From assembly GCA_902587515.1 (NCBI GenBank), contig CACILM010000001.1:1-64000 (forward strand): a DNA stretch of 64,000 nucleotides, written 5' to 3'. This document shows, piece by piece, positions 35,185 to 49,257 of this stretch. Numbering within the stretch: the stretch's first letter is position 1; each line of letters opens with the position of its first letter. The translations under genes and the position numbers were made by a program. The notes beneath the pieces are model-generated. The model was not told the origin of the DNA. It did not search any database and saw only the letters and a list, made by a program, of their open reading frames with translations. The DNA is from an uncultured Pelagibacteraceae bacterium. Lineage in GTDB: Bacteria; Pseudomonadota; Alphaproteobacteria; Pelagibacterales; Pelagibacteraceae.

Positions 35185-36317
35185 AAAAAATCTTTTTAAT
35201 ACTAATTTTATTTTTTCATTTTTCAAACACTTCTGTTTTCTCAAAAAATAATCTTTACGAAAAAATAGATCTGTTTGGTGAGGTACTGGAAAATATTCAA
35301 AAAGATTACGTAGATGATGTTGATCAATCAGATATGATGGACTCTGCAATAAATGGTGTTTTACAATCACTAGATCCATATTCTGCCTATATGAGTCCTG
35401 AACTCTTTAAAGAAATGCAGACTGACACTAGGGGTGAGTTCGGTGGACTCGGTATAGAAATAGGGATGGAAGCTGGAGTAGTAAAAGTTATTTCCCCAAT
35501 AGATGATACCCCTGCAGCAAAAGCTGGGATCAAAGCTGGTGATTACATCGTTAAGATTGGGAATGAGCAAGTTCAAGGTAAATCTTTGCTAGAGGCTGTA
35601 AAATTAATGAGAGGTCCAGTAGGTACATCAATTGAACTAACAGTGAGAAGAAAGAAAGTCAAAAAGCCTTTAGAATTTAAAATAGAACGAAAAATAATAG
35701 AAGTTCAATCTGTAAGCTCTAAAATAATTGGAGAAGAAAAAAACTTAGGATATATAAGATTAAAATCATTTAACGAAAATAGTGACAAGCAGTTTTTAAA
35801 ATCTGTGAAAGAATTTGAAAAAAAATCTAACATCAAAGGCTACGTGTTTGATTTAAGGAATAATCCTGGTGGATTATTAACTCAAGCAATCAATATTACT
35901 GACTTTTTTTTAGAAGATGGAGAAATAGTTTCTACTAAAGGAAGAAAGGTGTCAGAAACTAGAAAATTTTTTGCTAGAAGAGGTGATGAGATTAAAGGGA
36001 AACCAATTGTAGTTTTAATTAATAACGGATCTGCATCTGCATCAGAAATATTTGCTGGGGCATTAAAAGATCATAAAAGAGCGATAATTCTTGGTGAAAG
36101 TTCTTACGGAAAAGGTTCCGTGCAATCTATTATACCTTTAAGAAATGGTGGAGGAATAAGATTAACAATATCAAAGTACTACTTGCCTTCTGGTAAATCA
36201 ATCTCAGAAGTTGGGGTTACGCCTGACATAGTTATCGAAGAAGAGGGTGATGACTTCACAATTAATACTGATAAAGATAATCAACTTAATTACGCGATAA
36301 AACTTTTCAACTCTTAA
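35181..36317 (+). CDS. ctpA: C-terminal processing protease (S41A family)
   Basis: Periplasmic Ser/Lys protease that trims or degrades envelope proteins. The 378-residue protein starts with a signal peptide (MKKIFLILILFFHFSNTSVF, cleavage near residue 21), has a PDZ domain (~85-165) and the S41 core with the catalytic Ser in NNGSASASEIFAGAL (~282-296) and Lys311 in GKGSVQ. ATG 35181 is chosen over 35145 because it begins the signal peptide and overlaps the rsfS stop as ATGA. The frequent alphaproteobacterial neighbour EnvC-like peptidase gene is absent here. Confidence 0.93.
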   Translation: MKKIFLILILFFHFSNTSVFSKNNLYEKIDLFGEVLENIQKDYVDDVDQSDMMDSAINGVLQSLDPYSAYMSPELFKEMQTDTRGEFGGLGIEIGMEAGVVKVISPIDDTPAAKAGIKAGDYIVKIGNEQVQGKSLLEAVKLMRGPVGTSIELTVRRKKVKKPLEFKIERKIIEVQSVSSKIIGEEKNLGYIRLKSFNENSDKQFLKSVKEFEKKSNIKGYVFDLRNNPGGLLTQAINITDFFLEDGEIVSTKGRKVSETRKFFARRGDEIKGKPIVVLINNGSASASEIFAGALKDHKRAIILGESSYGKGSVQSIIPLRNGGGIRLTISKYYLPSGKSISEVGVTPDIVIEEEGDDFTINTDKDNQLNYAIKLFNS

Positions 36318-36321
36318 TTTT

Positions 36322-36792
36322 ATGAATATGCAAAAACTTCCTATGCGTAACGGAGTAGGAGTAATAGTTTTAAATAATGAAAATAAAGTTTTTGTTGGCA
36401 AGAGGAAAGATAACCCTGTAGATAGATGGCAAATGCCTCAAGGAGGCGTTGATATAGGAGAGAGCTATCTTTCAGCAATGAAAAGAGAACTTTATGAAGA
36501 AACTAGTATTAAAAGTATTGAAATCTTAAAAGAAATTAATGGTTTTTTTGAGTATGAGCTTCCAAAAAATTTAGTTGGTATCATTTGGAAAGGTAAATTT
36601 AGAGGTCAAAAACAAAAATGGTTTATTACAAGATTTATTGGTAATGAAAATGAAATAAATTTGCAAACTGAAAATCAAGAGTTTATTGAGTGGAAGTGGA
36701 TTATACCTGATGAATTACCTAGAACTATTGTTGATTTTAAGAAGAAAATGTATGTCGAGTTATTGGAGATTCTTAAAGATTTTATTGATTAA
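36322..36792 (+). CDS. rppH: RNA pyrophosphohydrolase (Nudix)
   Basis: Removes pyrophosphate from 5'-triphosphate mRNA ends to start decay. The 156-residue protein carries the Nudix box as GGVDIGESYLSAMKRELYEETSI, preceded by DRWQMPQGG, and ends with the WKWIIPDELPRTIVDFKKK region typical of RppH. Last gene of the rplU directon; its end overlaps that of the convergent atpC by 11 bases. Confidence 0.93.
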   Translation: MNMQKLPMRNGVGVIVLNNENKVFVGKRKDNPVDRWQMPQGGVDIGESYLSAMKRELYEETSIKSIEILKEINGFFEYELPKNLVGIIWKGKFRGQKQKWFITRFIGNENEINLQTENQEFIEWKWIIPDELPRTIVDFKKKMYVELLEILKDFID

Positions 36793-37170
36793 TGTTTCTC
36801 AAAGTTTCTAATTTATATGATAACAAATATCTCTCTTTATCAGTTATTTCATTTTTATCTAATTTTTTTTCAGATTCACTTATAAGAGTATCAATAAATT
36901 TTTTGTTCATTTTTGTAACTTCTTTAGCAGTTGAGGTTAAAATAAGAAGATTATTATTTGAAAATTCTACTGTACCCTCTTCTACAAAAAACTTTTGATC
37001 AGTGTTAGTTTTAATATTTATAAGCCCAGGCCTTAGAAAAGTAATTAATGGGATATGATCTTTTAAGATACCCATCTCACCTTCAAATGAGGGAATAACT
37101 ACCTCGGAAGTCTCAGTTTTTATAATAGATCTGTCAGGTGAGATTATTTCAATTGTAAATTTTTCAGACA

Positions 37171-37171
<1 letters not shown>
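36782..37171 (-). CDS. atpC: ATP synthase F1 epsilon subunit
   Basis: Central-stalk subunit of F1. The 129-residue protein has the N-terminal beta-sandwich (FTIEIISPDRSIIKTE, FEGEMGILKDHIPLITFLRPG) and a short helical C-terminus. Last gene of atpHAGDC; its start shares a base with the atpD stop, and its end overlaps rppH on the other strand. Confidence 0.95.
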
Positions 37172-39466
<2,295 letters not shown>

Positions 39467-39467
<1 letters not shown>

Positions 39468-40996
39468 TATTTGTTACCTTTTTTGTATTCCTCTATAACT
39501 TGAATAACAAGTTTTTCAGTTTCTTCTTCTAATTTTCCTGAAGATTGAATTGACTCAATTATTTCGGGTTTTTCTGATTTAATTTTTTCAATAATATCGT
39601 TTTCAAATTTCTTGATCTTGCTAATTTCAACATCATCTAAATAACCTTTGACACCTGTGAACACTGAAATAACTTGCTCTGCAACGGTCATTGGAGAGTA
39701 TTGATCTTGTTTTAAGAGTTCCGTAAGTTTTGCGCCTCTATTCAGTAATTGTTGTGTAGATGCATCTAAATCTGAGCCAAATTGTGCAAAAGCAGCCATT
39801 TCCCTGTATTGAGCTAGTTCTAGTTTAATTGAGCCAGCAACCTTTTTCATTGCTTTAGTTTGAGCAGCAGAGCCAACTCTAGACACGGATAATCCTACAT
39901 TAACAGCGGGACGAATTCCTTGATTGAATAGTTCAGTTTCTAAGAATATCTGCCCATCTGTAATAGAAATAACGTTTGTTGGTATATATGCGGAAACATC
40001 TCCTGCTTGGGTTTCAATAATTGGTAAAGCAGTTAAAGAGCCACCCCCACTTTTATCATTTAACTTGGCAGCACGTTCTAATAATCTGCTGTGTAAATAA
40101 AATACATCACCAGGATAAGCCTCTCTACCTGGAGGTCTTCTCAACAATAACGACATTTGCCTATAAGCGACAGCTTGTTTTGATAAATCGTCGTAAACGA
40201 TTAAAGCATGCATGCCATTATCTCTAAAATATTCTCCAATTGTACACCCAGTATAAGGAGCTAAAAATTGTAACGGAGCAGAATCAGATGCGGTTGCTGC
40301 AACGATAGTCGTATATTTTAATGCTCCAGCTTCTTCTAAAGTCTTTGTAATCTGAGCCACAGTGGAACGTTTTTGTCCTATGGCAACATATACACAGTAT
40401 AATTTTTTCTTTTCATCAGAAGACTCGTTTATTTTTTTTTGATTTATAATCGCATCGATGGCTACAGCTGTCTTGCCGGTTTGTCTATCACCAATAATAA
40501 GTTCTCGTTGACCACGTCCTATAGGTATCAGAGAGTCAATTGATTTTAATCCTGTCTGCATTGGTTCATTAACAGATTGTCTTGGAATAATTCCTGGAGC
40601 TTTTACCTCAACTCTCTTTCTACTTTTTACAGATAATTTTCCTTTCCCATCAATTGGATTTCCTAATCCATCAACGACTCTTCCAAGTAATTCTTTCCCT
40701 ACAGGAACATCTACGATTGCATTTGTTCTTTTAATTGTATCTCCCTCTTTAATGCTTCTGTCATCACCAAAAATAACCACTCCGACGTTATCGTTTTCTA
40801 AGTTTAACGCCATTCCTTTTGATCCATCTTCAAATTCAACCATTTCTCCGGCTTGAACATTATCAAGACCATAAACTCGAGCAATACCATCTCCAACTGA
40901 CAAAACTTTTCCTATTTCAGAAACTTCAGCCTTCTCACCAAAGTTTTTAATCTGATCTTTTAATAATTTTGTTATTTCTGATGGATTAACAGTCAT
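39467..40996 (-). CDS. atpA: ATP synthase F1 alpha subunit
   Basis: Non-catalytic nucleotide-binding subunit. The 509-residue protein has Walker [14 protein letters not shown], the loop [20 protein letters not shown] and the [20 protein letters not shown] motif. Normal length. It starts one base after the atpH stop. Confidence 0.98.
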
Positions 40997-40997
40997 A

Positions 40998-41555
40998 TTA
41001 ATTTTCTAACATTGCCTGTTCATATTTTTTTAATTTATTTCTAATAGAGGTGTCAATCATGATGCTGCCTAGTTGAAGTTTTAAACCTCCAATTAATTCT
41101 TTATCCACTTTGTAATCAAATTTCAAAGTTGATCCCATTGATTTTGATAAATCCGTACTTATATCGTTAAGTTCAGTTTGAGATAATTCTTTTGATGAAA
41201 TTAATGATGCTTTAATTTCTCCCCTTTTTTGCGAGCAAAGTCTTAAAAAACTTTCAATAATTTTATTTACAAAAAAAATTCTTCTTTTTTCAATTAATAA
41301 TAATAAAAATTTTTGAACATTTTTTGAAAAATTTAGTTTATCACTAATTAAATTTACTAACTTATTTTGCTCAGTAATTATTTGGGATGGATCTTTTATA
41401 AAATTCCTTACTTCCAAGTTTTTATCATAAATTAACTTAAAATTTTTAATATCACTCTCTACTTTATCTAAATCATCTGAGTCTCGGGAAATTTCAAATA
41501 AAGCGCGCGAGTACCTTTCTGAAGTTTCAGTAGAGAAAGATTTATTTGTACTCAT
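40998..41555 (-). CDS. atpH: ATP synthase F1 delta subunit (OSCP-like)
   Basis: Peripheral-stalk subunit joining F1 to F0. The 185-residue protein has [12 protein letters not shown] near its start, a middle [15 protein letters not shown] segment and the conserved end [26 protein letters not shown]. First gene of atpHAGDC. The 80-base gap to priA holds the palindrome AACTTGATCAAGTT (41609-41622) but no clear consensus promoter. Confidence 0.95.
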   Translation of the reverse strand: MSTNKSFSTETSERYSRALFEISRDSDDLDKVESDIKNFKLIYDKNLEVRNFIKDPSQIITEQNKLVNLISDKLNFSKNVQKFLLLLIEKRRIFFVNKIIESFLRLCSQKRGEIKASLISSKELSQTELNDISTDLSKSMGSTLKFDYKVDKELIGGLKLQLGSIMIDTSIRNKLKKYEQAMLEN

Positions 41556-41635
41556 TTTATGTTGTAAGAATTATTGTGAAATATGATGAGGTCGTATCAT
41601 AAGAAAATAACTTGATCAAGTTGCCAATTTTGATT

Positions 41636-43579
41636 TTAAGCAAAATTGATAGGATCAACATCAACTGTAAGTTTAATTTTAGATGAGATTTTAAGCCTAT
41701 TTAATACTTTACTGATTTTTTTTTGCATCAAATTTTGTTTTTTTAGCTTTATTAATAATCTTGATCTAAAATTTTTTTTGATTTTAAGCAAAGGGGAATC
41801 CACGGGTCCCAGAACTTCTATATTATCTATTTGATTTAATCTTAATTTAATCTCTCTAGCGCCTTGTAAACTTAAAGATCGATCCTTTGAAGATATAATG
41901 ATTGATATCAACCTTTGATATGGAGGTAACATATTTTTTTTTCTAAGTAAAAGCTCGTTTATTAATAACTCTTCTGACTTATTTTTTATCAATTCATTAA
42001 GGGTATTGTTATATGGAGTTAGTGTTTGATATATAATTAAAGACTCAGAACTAAATCTACCAGCTCTTCCACTCAATTGGTGATATAATTGAATATTCTT
42101 TTCAGTTGTCCTTAGATCGTATCCTCTTCCAGAAAAATCAGCATCAATAACTACTATGCAATTTAATTTTGGAAAATTAAAACCTTTCGATATCATTTGC
42201 GTACCAATTAAAATGTCAACTTTATTTTCTTTAATATTATTAAACAATTCATTAGACATTTTTTTTGTTTTTAAATAATCGCTTGAAAATATATTAATTT
42301 TTTTACCAGGAAATATTTTCTTTGTTTCATCAAATATTTTTTCAACGCCGGGACCGTACATTATCATTTCACAATTTCCTTTAATTTTACATTTTTCTTT
42401 AATTCTTTTTTCAAAACCACAGTGATGACATATTGCTTTATTTTTGAGTTTGTGAAACGTAAGATATAAAGAACAATTAGAGCATGTTTGTTTGTTACCA
42501 CATTTCTTACAAATTAAATAAGGAGCGAAACCTCGTCTGTTAATAAAGAAAAGGACTTGTTCACCTTTTTTAAGAAATTTTTCAACTAAAGTTATTGTCT
42601 CATTTGCAATAAATTTGTGTTTAATCTTATTTATATTTAAATTAATTATTTGCGCTTTTGGTAATGGATAATTTTCATATCTTTTTAAGATTTTTATGTG
42701 TCTATATTTTTTTGTTTGAATATTGTTAAAAGTTTCAATTGACGGAACAGAAGTAACAAGGTGTATAGGAATATTCTCAAATTGTGCTCTAGAAATTGCC
42801 ATATCTCTCGCATTATATATTACGCCTTCATCTTGCTTATATGAATTGTCGTGTTCCTCATCAACTATGATTAAACCAAGTTTTTTAAAAGGTAAGAGTA
42901 ATGCGGATCTAGCACCTACTAATATTTTAATTTTATTTTTTATTAATCCTTTCCAAATTATTCTTTTTTGTTTCGGAGTTATTTTTGAATGCCAAATTGA
43001 AGGTTCAAAACCAAAAAATTCTTCAAATCTTGATTTAAATTCATTTGTTAGAAAAATTTCTGGGAGTAAAACTAATACTTGATGATTCTTTTTAATTATT
43101 TTTTTTATTCGTTCAAAATAAACCAATGTCTTTCCGGATCCAGTGGTTCCTTGTAGAACTGACACACTGAATTTATTATTTACTTTCTCAAGAAACTTGA
43201 GTGCAGAAATCTGCTCGTCGTTTAATCTAAATTCTCTTGTTTTAGTTTTCTTAATTTCTAAAAATCTGTCTTTATTTTTGATGAATTTGTCTGAACCACC
43301 TATAACCATTTTTAATACTAGTCCGATAGGAACCATGTTATAAGTCGAAAACCACTCTATAAAATCAATTAATTTTCTATCTATGGAGTATTCAGTCTTT
43401 TTATTTATATATTTAATTTTTATATTTTCTGGCTCAGAGTAATTATTTTTCCAAATCACTCCAATTTCTTTTTTTGATCCAAATGGAACCTCTACTAAAT
43501 TACCTATTTTGCTCTCAATTCTGGAATTATAAGTAAACGGAAAATTGAAAATTTTTGGCAACAATACTTGCGATTTCAT
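41636..43579 (-). CDS. priA: Primosomal replication-restart helicase PriA
   Basis: 3'-5' DNA helicase that reloads the replisome at stalled forks. The 647-residue protein (shorter than E. coli's ~730) has a reduced N-terminal DNA-binding part, Walker A GTTGSGKT, DEEH, and the later helicase motifs GTQMISKGFNFP and QLSGRAGRF. The zinc region reads CKKCGNKQTCSNC, CHHCG and CKIKGNC: in the last knuckle the second Cys of the usual CxxC is Lys and a Cys lies three residues later. It sits between lpd and the atp operon, a conserved alphaproteobacterial neighbourhood. Confidence 0.94.
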   Translation of the reverse strand: MKSQVLLPKIFNFPFTYNSRIESKIGNLVEVPFGSKKEIGVIWKNNYSEPENIKIKYINKKTEYSIDRKLIDFIEWFSTYNMVPIGLVLKMVIGGSDKFIKNKDRFLEIKKTKTREFRLNDEQISALKFLEKVNNKFSVSVLQGTTGSGKTLVYFERIKKIIKKNHQVLVLLPEIFLTNEFKSRFEEFFGFEPSIWHSKITPKQKRIIWKGLIKNKIKILVGARSALLLPFKKLGLIIVDEEHDNSYKQDEGVIYNARDMAISRAQFENIPIHLVTSVPSIETFNNIQTKKYRHIKILKRYENYPLPKAQIINLNINKIKHKFIANETITLVEKFLKKGEQVLFFINRRGFAPYLICKKCGNKQTCSNCSLYLTFHKLKNKAICHHCGFEKRIKEKCKIKGNCEMIMYGPGVEKIFDETKKIFPGKKINIFSSDYLKTKKMSNELFNNIKENKVDILIGTQMISKGFNFPKLNCIVVIDADFSGRGYDLRTTEKNIQLYHQLSGRAGRFSSESLIIYQTLTPYNNTLNELIKNKSEELLINELLLRKKNMLPPYQRLISIIISSKDRSLSLQGAREIKLRLNQIDNIEVLGPVDSPLLKIKKNFRSRLLIKLKKQNLMQKKISKVLNRLKISSKIKLTVDVDPINFA

Positions 43580-43607
43580 CTTATAATAGTATTAGAAATA
43601 TTATTAA

Positions 43608-45008
43608 TTAAAAATGAATTGGTCTTTTATCAACAGCTAATGCTGCCTCTTTTATTGCCTCAGTGTGCGTTGGATGAGCATGACAAGTTCTTGCGATATC
43701 CTCTGCGCTAGCTCCGAATTCCATGGCTAATGCCATTTCAGCAATCATATCTCCACAGTGAGGGCCAATGATATGCACTCCTAAAACTTTATCAGTTTTA
43801 CTATCAGCTAAAATTTTTACAAAACCCTCAGTTTCATTATTTACCTTCGCTCGTGAGTTTGCCAAGAATGGAAATTTTCCAACTTTGTAAGACTTCTTTT
43901 CTTCTTTAAGTTGCTCCTCTGTTTTTCCCACAGTCGCTACCTCGGGAGAAGTATAAATTACTCCGGGAATCACATCATAATTTACATGTCCTGCCTGACC
44001 AGCTAATATTTCTGCGACCGCTATACCTTCCTCTTCAGCTTTGTGAGCTAACATTGGGCCTTTGATAACATCACCTATGGCATAAATATTTTTAATTGAG
44101 GTTTGTAATTTAGCATTAACTTCTATTCTTCCTTTTTTATCTTTTTTAACCCCAATTTTTGTAAGGTTAAGACCTTCTGTGTAGGGTTTTCGACCAACTG
44201 ATACGAGTACTTTATCAAACTCCAAGGTTTCATCTTTTGAGTTTTTTAAATCAGTGTAATTAATTGCAACAGTTGATCCGGCAGAGTTTACTTTATTAAC
44301 TTTTGAACCCATCTTAAAAATAATTCCTTGTTTAGATAATATCTTTTTAAATTCATTTGAAATTTCTCTATCCATACCTGGAGTTATATAATCAAGATAT
44401 TCTATAACTGTAACTTCTGAACCTAATCTTGACCAAACAGAACCCATTTCTAAACCAATATAACCTCCACCAATTACAGCTAGTTTTTTTGGAACACTTT
44501 TCAAAGACAATGCTCCGGTTGATGATATAACATTTTTTTCATCTATTTCTATACCTGGCAACGAAGCTACGGACGACCCGGTAGCTATGACTATATTTTT
44601 AGCTTTATAGTTAGTTTTTTTATTATTATCATAAACTACTATGTCGTTTTTTGAGAAAAGTACCCCTTTTCCTTTTATATAGGTAACTTTATTTTTTTTG
44701 AATAAAAACTCGACTCCTTTTGTCAAAACTTGGACTGATTTATTTTTATTAGACATCATTTTTTCAATATTCAATTTAATACCTTCAATTTCTATTCCTT
44801 GATGGTTAAAATCTTTTTTAGCTTTGTGAAAATTTTCAGATAAATTTAATAGACTTTTAGATGGGATGCACCCAACATTGAGACATGTTCCTCCTAAGGT
44901 CCCCCTTGATTCTACACATGCAGTTTTCAATCCTAGTTGAGCTGCCCTTATTGCACAAACGTACCCGCCAGGTCCTCCTCCTATTACAACTAAATCAAAA
45001 TTATCCAT
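43608..45008 (-). CDS. lpd: Dihydrolipoyl dehydrogenase (E3)
   Basis: FAD enzyme that re-oxidises lipoyl groups in 2-oxo acid dehydrogenase complexes. The 466-residue protein has the FAD motif VVIGGGPGGYVCAI, redox pair Cys42/Cys47 in GGTCLNVGCIPSK, the NAD motif GGGYIGLEMGSV and the catalytic His in CHAHPTHTEA. Encoded right after sucB (one base apart), so it is the OGDH E3; no other E3 is seen in the window, and PDH may share it. It has no lipoyl domain. Confidence 0.96.
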   Translation of the reverse strand: MDNFDLVVIGGGPGGYVCAIRAAQLGLKTACVESRGTLGGTCLNVGCIPSKSLLNLSENFHKAKKDFNHQGIEIEGIKLNIEKMMSNKNKSVQVLTKGVEFLFKKNKVTYIKGKGVLFSKNDIVVYDNNKKTNYKAKNIVIATGSSVASLPGIEIDEKNVISSTGALSLKSVPKKLAVIGGGYIGLEMGSVWSRLGSEVTVIEYLDYITPGMDREISNEFKKILSKQGIIFKMGSKVNKVNSAGSTVAINYTDLKNSKDETLEFDKVLVSVGRKPYTEGLNLTKIGVKKDKKGRIEVNAKLQTSIKNIYAIGDVIKGPMLAHKAEEEGIAVAEILAGQAGHVNYDVIPGVIYTSPEVATVGKTEEQLKEEKKSYKVGKFPFLANSRAKVNNETEGFVKILADSKTDKVLGVHIIGPHCGDMIAEMALAMEFGASAEDIARTCHAHPTHTEAIKEAALAVDKRPIHF

Positions 45009-45009
45009 A

Positions 45010-46338
45010 CTATATATTTAAAAATAATCTTTTGGGTTGTTCTAATGACTCTTTTACAATTTTCAAAAATGACACAGCTTCTTTGCCATCCACTATTCTG
45101 TGATCATAAGACAAAGCTAGATACATAACTGGTCTTGGTTCTACATTTCCATTTATAACGACTGGTCTTTCTACAATATTATGCATTCCTAGCACTGCAG
45201 ATTGTGGTGGATTTAAAATTGGTGTGGATAGCATCGATCCATAAATTCCACCATTAGTTATAGTAAATGTTCCTCCTTGAAGATCTTCTATGGTAATTTT
45301 CCCATCTCTAGCTTTTTGACCAAGGCTAGCAATATTTTTCTCAATATCAGCAAAGGACATTTCGTCTGTTCCTCTTAAAACTGGTACCACTAAGCCTCTA
45401 TCTGTTCCAACAGCAATACTAATATTATAATAATTTTTATAAACTATCTCCTCTGCTTGAATTTCTGAATTAATAGCTGGGAAGTTTTTCAAACCAATCA
45501 CGCATGCTTTTACAAAAAAAGACATAAAACCTAATTTTACTCCATAATTATTTTGAAACTCGTCTTTATATTGATTTCTCATAGCTATTACCTCGCTCAT
45601 GTCTACCTCGTTAAATGTTGTAAGCATCGCCGCGTTCTCTTGGGCCTCTTTAAGCCTTTTAGCTATAGTTAGTCTAAGCCTAGTCATTTTTACTCTTTCT
45701 TCCGGACCGTGTTTAATTTTTCTTTCTGATGGGGCAGGTTTTGAGCCCATAAGAGCCATTATATCCTCTTTTAAAATTATTCCATTTTTTCCAGTGCCTT
45801 TAACTTGGTCTAAATTGATTTTTGCTTCGCTAGCCATCTTTCTTGCAGCTGGAGAAACTTGGGCCTCTTCTTTTGTTAATAAAGGTTTTCTTGAAATTTT
45901 CTTCTCTTCATGAACTTGCTCTAAAATTAATGGTTTATCCTCTATTTTTTCATCTTCCAATTTTAAAACGGGTTCATCTATTAATGGTTTAGGTGTTTTT
46001 TTCTTTTTTATATTATTCTTTTTATCTTCAGGAGTTTTGGATTGTTTTTTTGGAGGATTATACGACTTAACTTCTTTAGTCTGTACACTATCATCGCTCA
46101 CACTATCGTTAATTGTTCCCAACAATGACCCAACATTAACGGTTTCACCCTCTTTTACCTTAATATTACCCAGAACTCCATTTGATGGAGCTGGCACCTC
46201 GACATTTACTTTATCAGTTTCTAATTCTACTATTGGTTCATCAGCAACTACTTCTTCGCCTTGGGACTTTAGCCATTTAGAAACGGTTGCCTCGGTGACT
46301 GACTCGCCTAAAGTAGGAACTGTGATTTTTTCTGACAT
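45010..46338 (-). CDS. sucB: Dihydrolipoyllysine succinyltransferase, OGDH E2
   Basis: Core of 2-oxoglutarate dehydrogenase. The 442-residue protein has one lipoyl domain (Lys43 in [14 protein letters not shown]), a long Lys/Glu/Pro linker (~95-155), a peripheral-subunit-binding domain ([20 protein letters not shown]) and the catalytic domain ending [15 protein letters not shown] (His ~413, Asp ~417). Its start shares a base with the sucA stop. Confidence 0.96.
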   Translation of the reverse strand: MSEKITVPTLGESVTEATVSKWLKSQGEEVVADEPIVELETDKVNVEVPAPSNGVLGNIKVKEGETVNVGSLLGTINDSVSDDSVQTKEVKSYNPPKKQSKTPEDKKNNIKKKKTPKPLIDEPVLKLEDEKIEDKPLILEQVHEEKKISRKPLLTKEEAQVSPAARKMASEAKINLDQVKGTGKNGIILKEDIMALMGSKPAPSERKIKHGPEERVKMTRLRLTIAKRLKEAQENAAMLTTFNEVDMSEVIAMRNQYKDEFQNNYGVKLGFMSFFVKACVIGLKNFPAINSEIQAEEIVYKNYYNISIAVGTDRGLVVPVLRGTDEMSFADIEKNIASLGQKARDGKITIEDLQGGTFTITNGGIYGSMLSTPILNPPQSAVLGMHNIVERPVVINGNVEPRPVMYLALSYDHRIVDGKEAVSFLKIVKESLEQPKRLFLNI

Positions 46339-49226
46339 TACTGTTTAAGTATCTTTTCTAATATTTCTTTTTGTTGTGCAAGATGTTTGTTAGCATTTCC
46401 AGTCGCAGTCGTTGAAGATGCTGATCTACCTACATATTTGATGTTAATATCCTTAAAATTTATCATTTCTAAAGTTCTTTCGATATAATTTCTTACAGTA
46501 TTCCAGGCTCCCATATTTTTAGGTTCCTCTTGACACCATATAAATTTAGCTTTTTTATATTTTTTTAAAACTTTAGCTAAAGTTTTTGCCGGGAAAGGAT
46601 AGAGCTGCTCTATTCGAACAAATACAATATCATTATTTTTTGTTCTTTCTCTTTCCTCAATCAAGTCGTAGTATATTTTACCAGAACACATTACTACTTT
46701 TTTTATTTTGTTATCTTTTTTTAAAGAGATTAAGTTTTCTTCTTTTTTATATGCATCATCCTCCAAGACCCTATGAAATGAACTTTTAGAAATAAATTCA
46801 GAAATGTTTGATATACATCGCTTGTGTCTTAATAAAGATTTTGGTGTCATTATAATAAGTGGTTTCCTAAATTCTCTATGCATTTGTCTTCTTAGTACAT
46901 GAAAATAATTGGAAGGTGTTGTGCAATTTACAACTTGAATATTTTCCCCCGCACATAGTTGTAAAAATCTTTCAAGTCTTGCAGAAGAATGTTCGGGGCC
47001 TTGTCCTTCATAACCGTGCGGCAATAATAGTACGAGTCCGCTAGCTCTTCCCCATTTAGACTCTGAGGAAGAAATAAATTGATCTATAATAACTTGTGCT
47101 CCATTAGCAAAATCTCCAAATTGAGCCTCCCATAAAACCAAAGTTTCTGGCTCAGATAGGGAGTAACCATATTCAAATCCAAGTACTGCAAGTTCAGATA
47201 GCAAACTATCTATAATTTCAAATTTTTTTTGGTCTACTCGAATGTTATTTAAAGGTATGTAACGATCATGATTATCTTGATGTCTTAAAACTGCGTGTCT
47301 TTGACTAAATGTACCTCTTCCAGAGTCTTGCCCGGATAGCCTAACTGAAAATCCCTCAGTTAGTAACGTTCCAAATGCTAAAGTCTCTGATGATGACCAA
47401 TCTATTTGACCGCTAGCAAACATTTTACTTTTTAATTCAAAGACTCTTTTAAGAGTTTTATGGGCATTGAAGTCGTTTGGAATCTTAAATATTTTTCTCC
47501 CAACTTGGTTTAAAATATTTTTTTCAACACCACTTTTACCTCTTTTATCTTTTCCTAGGCCTGGTTTAAATCTAGACCAAACACCATCAAACCATTTTAA
47601 TTCTGATTTATAGTTCTTAGAAGATAAGAACTCATTCTCTAAAAAATTTTTGAATTTTACTTTATCTTTTTGTAGTTGATTAATATTAGTCAAACCTTCT
47701 TCGGAAAGTTTCTTGCCATAAATAGTTAATGTAGTTGGATGATTTTTAATTTTTTTATACATAATTGGTTGTGTAAATGAAGGTTCATCTCCTTCATTGT
47801 GTCCAAACCGTCTGTAACAAACCATATCGATAACAACATCACGATTAAATTTTTGTCTATATTCAGTAGCAATTTTTGCACAATGTGTAACCGCTTCAGG
47901 ATCATCTCCATTTACATGAAAAATCGGAGCTTGAGCAGTTTTGGCCACATCTGAGGGATAAGGTGAGGATCTTGCAAATCTAGGGGCAGTAGTGAATCCA
48001 ATTTGATTGTTTACAATTATATGAATAGTTCCACCAATATTATGGCCCGGTAATCCTGACATTGCAAAACACTCTGCAACTATTCCTTGCCCTGCAAAAG
48101 CTGCGTCTCCATGTATTAATACTGGGATTACTTTTTTTCTCTCTTTATCTTTGTGAAAAAATTGTTTTGCTCTTACTTGTCCTAATACAACAGGGTTTAC
48201 CGCTTCGAGGTGAGATGGGTTATCAGTTAAGCTTATATGAACGACATTTCCATCAAACTCTCTGTTTGAAGATGCACCAAGATGATACTTTACATCTCCC
48301 TCAAAATCTTTGCTTACATTTGCCGATTTCCCAAAAAATTCACTAAAAATCGCTCTAAATGGCTTTCCCATTACATTTGCTAAAACATTCAATCTTCCTC
48401 TGTGTGGCATTCCAATTTTTATTTCCTTAGCACCTAGATTGCCCCCTCTTTTTATAATCTGCTCCAAAGCAGGAATTAATGACTCACCACCATCTAAACC
48501 AAATCTTTTGGTTCCTACAAATTTCACATGTAAATATTTTTCAAAGCCCTCTGCTTGAATCATCTTATTTAGAATTGCTTTTTTACCGTTTTCTGTAAAA
48601 GTGATATCTTTTTCCAATCCTTCTATTCTATTCCTAATCCAAGCTTTTTCCTCTGGATCACTCATATGCATGAATTCATAACCAATCTTGGAACAATAAG
48701 TTTTTTTTAAAATCTCTAATATCTGACGCAAGTCAGCATATTGAAGTCCTAAAACCCCATCTAGAAATATTTTTCTGTTGTAATCTTTTTTAGTAAAACC
48801 GTATGTCTCAGGTTTAAGTTCCGAATGCTCTTTTTTTTCTTGGATAGCAAGAGGATCTAGGTTTGATATTAAGTGACCCCTAATCCTGTAAGCTCTGATT
48901 AACATTATTGCTCGAACAGAGTCTTGTGAGGCTTGCTTGACTGAATCTATACTTAAATCTATAGACTCATTTTCTTTATCCTCGATTTTAATATGACTGA
49001 AGTCTATTTTCTTAATTTTTTTTTCTGGAGACCAACTGGGACCGTTTATATCATTTAAAATTAATTTTTCGTCCTCACTTAAACCATCAAAGAATTTTTT
49101 CCAGCTTTCAGGAAGCGATTTTGGATCTGTAAGATAATCAGAATAAAATTTGTTGATAAATTCTGAATTTATTCCTGATAAAAAAGATGTTTTTTTAAAT
49201 GTTGTATTGTTATCTGAAGAAGACAT
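46338..49226 (-). CDS. sucA: 2-Oxoglutarate dehydrogenase E1
   Basis: ThDP enzyme decarboxylating 2-oxoglutarate in the TCA cycle. The 962-residue chain has the N-terminal E2-binding segment ([22 protein letters not shown]), [18 protein letters not shown], the ThDP region [19 protein letters not shown] with [14 protein letters not shown], and the C-terminal [22 protein letters not shown]. Full length. It lies 31 bases after sucD and is coupled to sucB. Confidence 0.97.
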   Translation of the reverse strand: MSSSDNNTTFKKTSFLSGINSEFINKFYSDYLTDPKSLPESWKKFFDGLSEDEKLILNDINGPSWSPEKKIKKIDFSHIKIEDKENESIDLSIDSVKQASQDSVRAIMLIRAYRIRGHLISNLDPLAIQEKKEHSELKPETYGFTKKDYNRKIFLDGVLGLQYADLRQILEILKKTYCSKIGYEFMHMSDPEEKAWIRNRIEGLEKDITFTENGKKAILNKMIQAEGFEKYLHVKFVGTKRFGLDGGESLIPALEQIIKRGGNLGAKEIKIGMPHRGRLNVLANVMGKPFRAIFSEFFGKSANVSKDFEGDVKYHLGASSNREFDGNVVHISLTDNPSHLEAVNPVVLGQVRAKQFFHKDKERKKVIPVLIHGDAAFAGQGIVAECFAMSGLPGHNIGGTIHIIVNNQIGFTTAPRFARSSPYPSDVAKTAQAPIFHVNGDDPEAVTHCAKIATEYRQKFNRDVVIDMVCYRRFGHNEGDEPSFTQPIMYKKIKNHPTTLTIYGKKLSEEGLTNINQLQKDKVKFKNFLENEFLSSKNYKSELKWFDGVWSRFKPGLGKDKRGKSGVEKNILNQVGRKIFKIPNDFNAHKTLKRVFELKSKMFASGQIDWSSSETLAFGTLLTEGFSVRLSGQDSGRGTFSQRHAVLRHQDNHDRYIPLNNIRVDQKKFEIIDSLLSELAVLGFEYGYSLSEPETLVLWEAQFGDFANGAQVIIDQFISSSESKWGRASGLVLLLPHGYEGQGPEHSSARLERFLQLCAGENIQVVNCTTPSNYFHVLRRQMHREFRKPLIIMTPKSLLRHKRCISNISEFISKSSFHRVLEDDAYKKEENLISLKKDNKIKKVVMCSGKIYYDLIEERERTKNNDIVFVRIEQLYPFPAKTLAKVLKKYKKAKFIWCQEEPKNMGAWNTVRNYIERTLEMINFKDINIKYVGRSASSTTATGNANKHLAQQKEILEKILKQ

Positions 49227-49257
49227 TAATATTTATTTTACCATATATTAATAAAAA

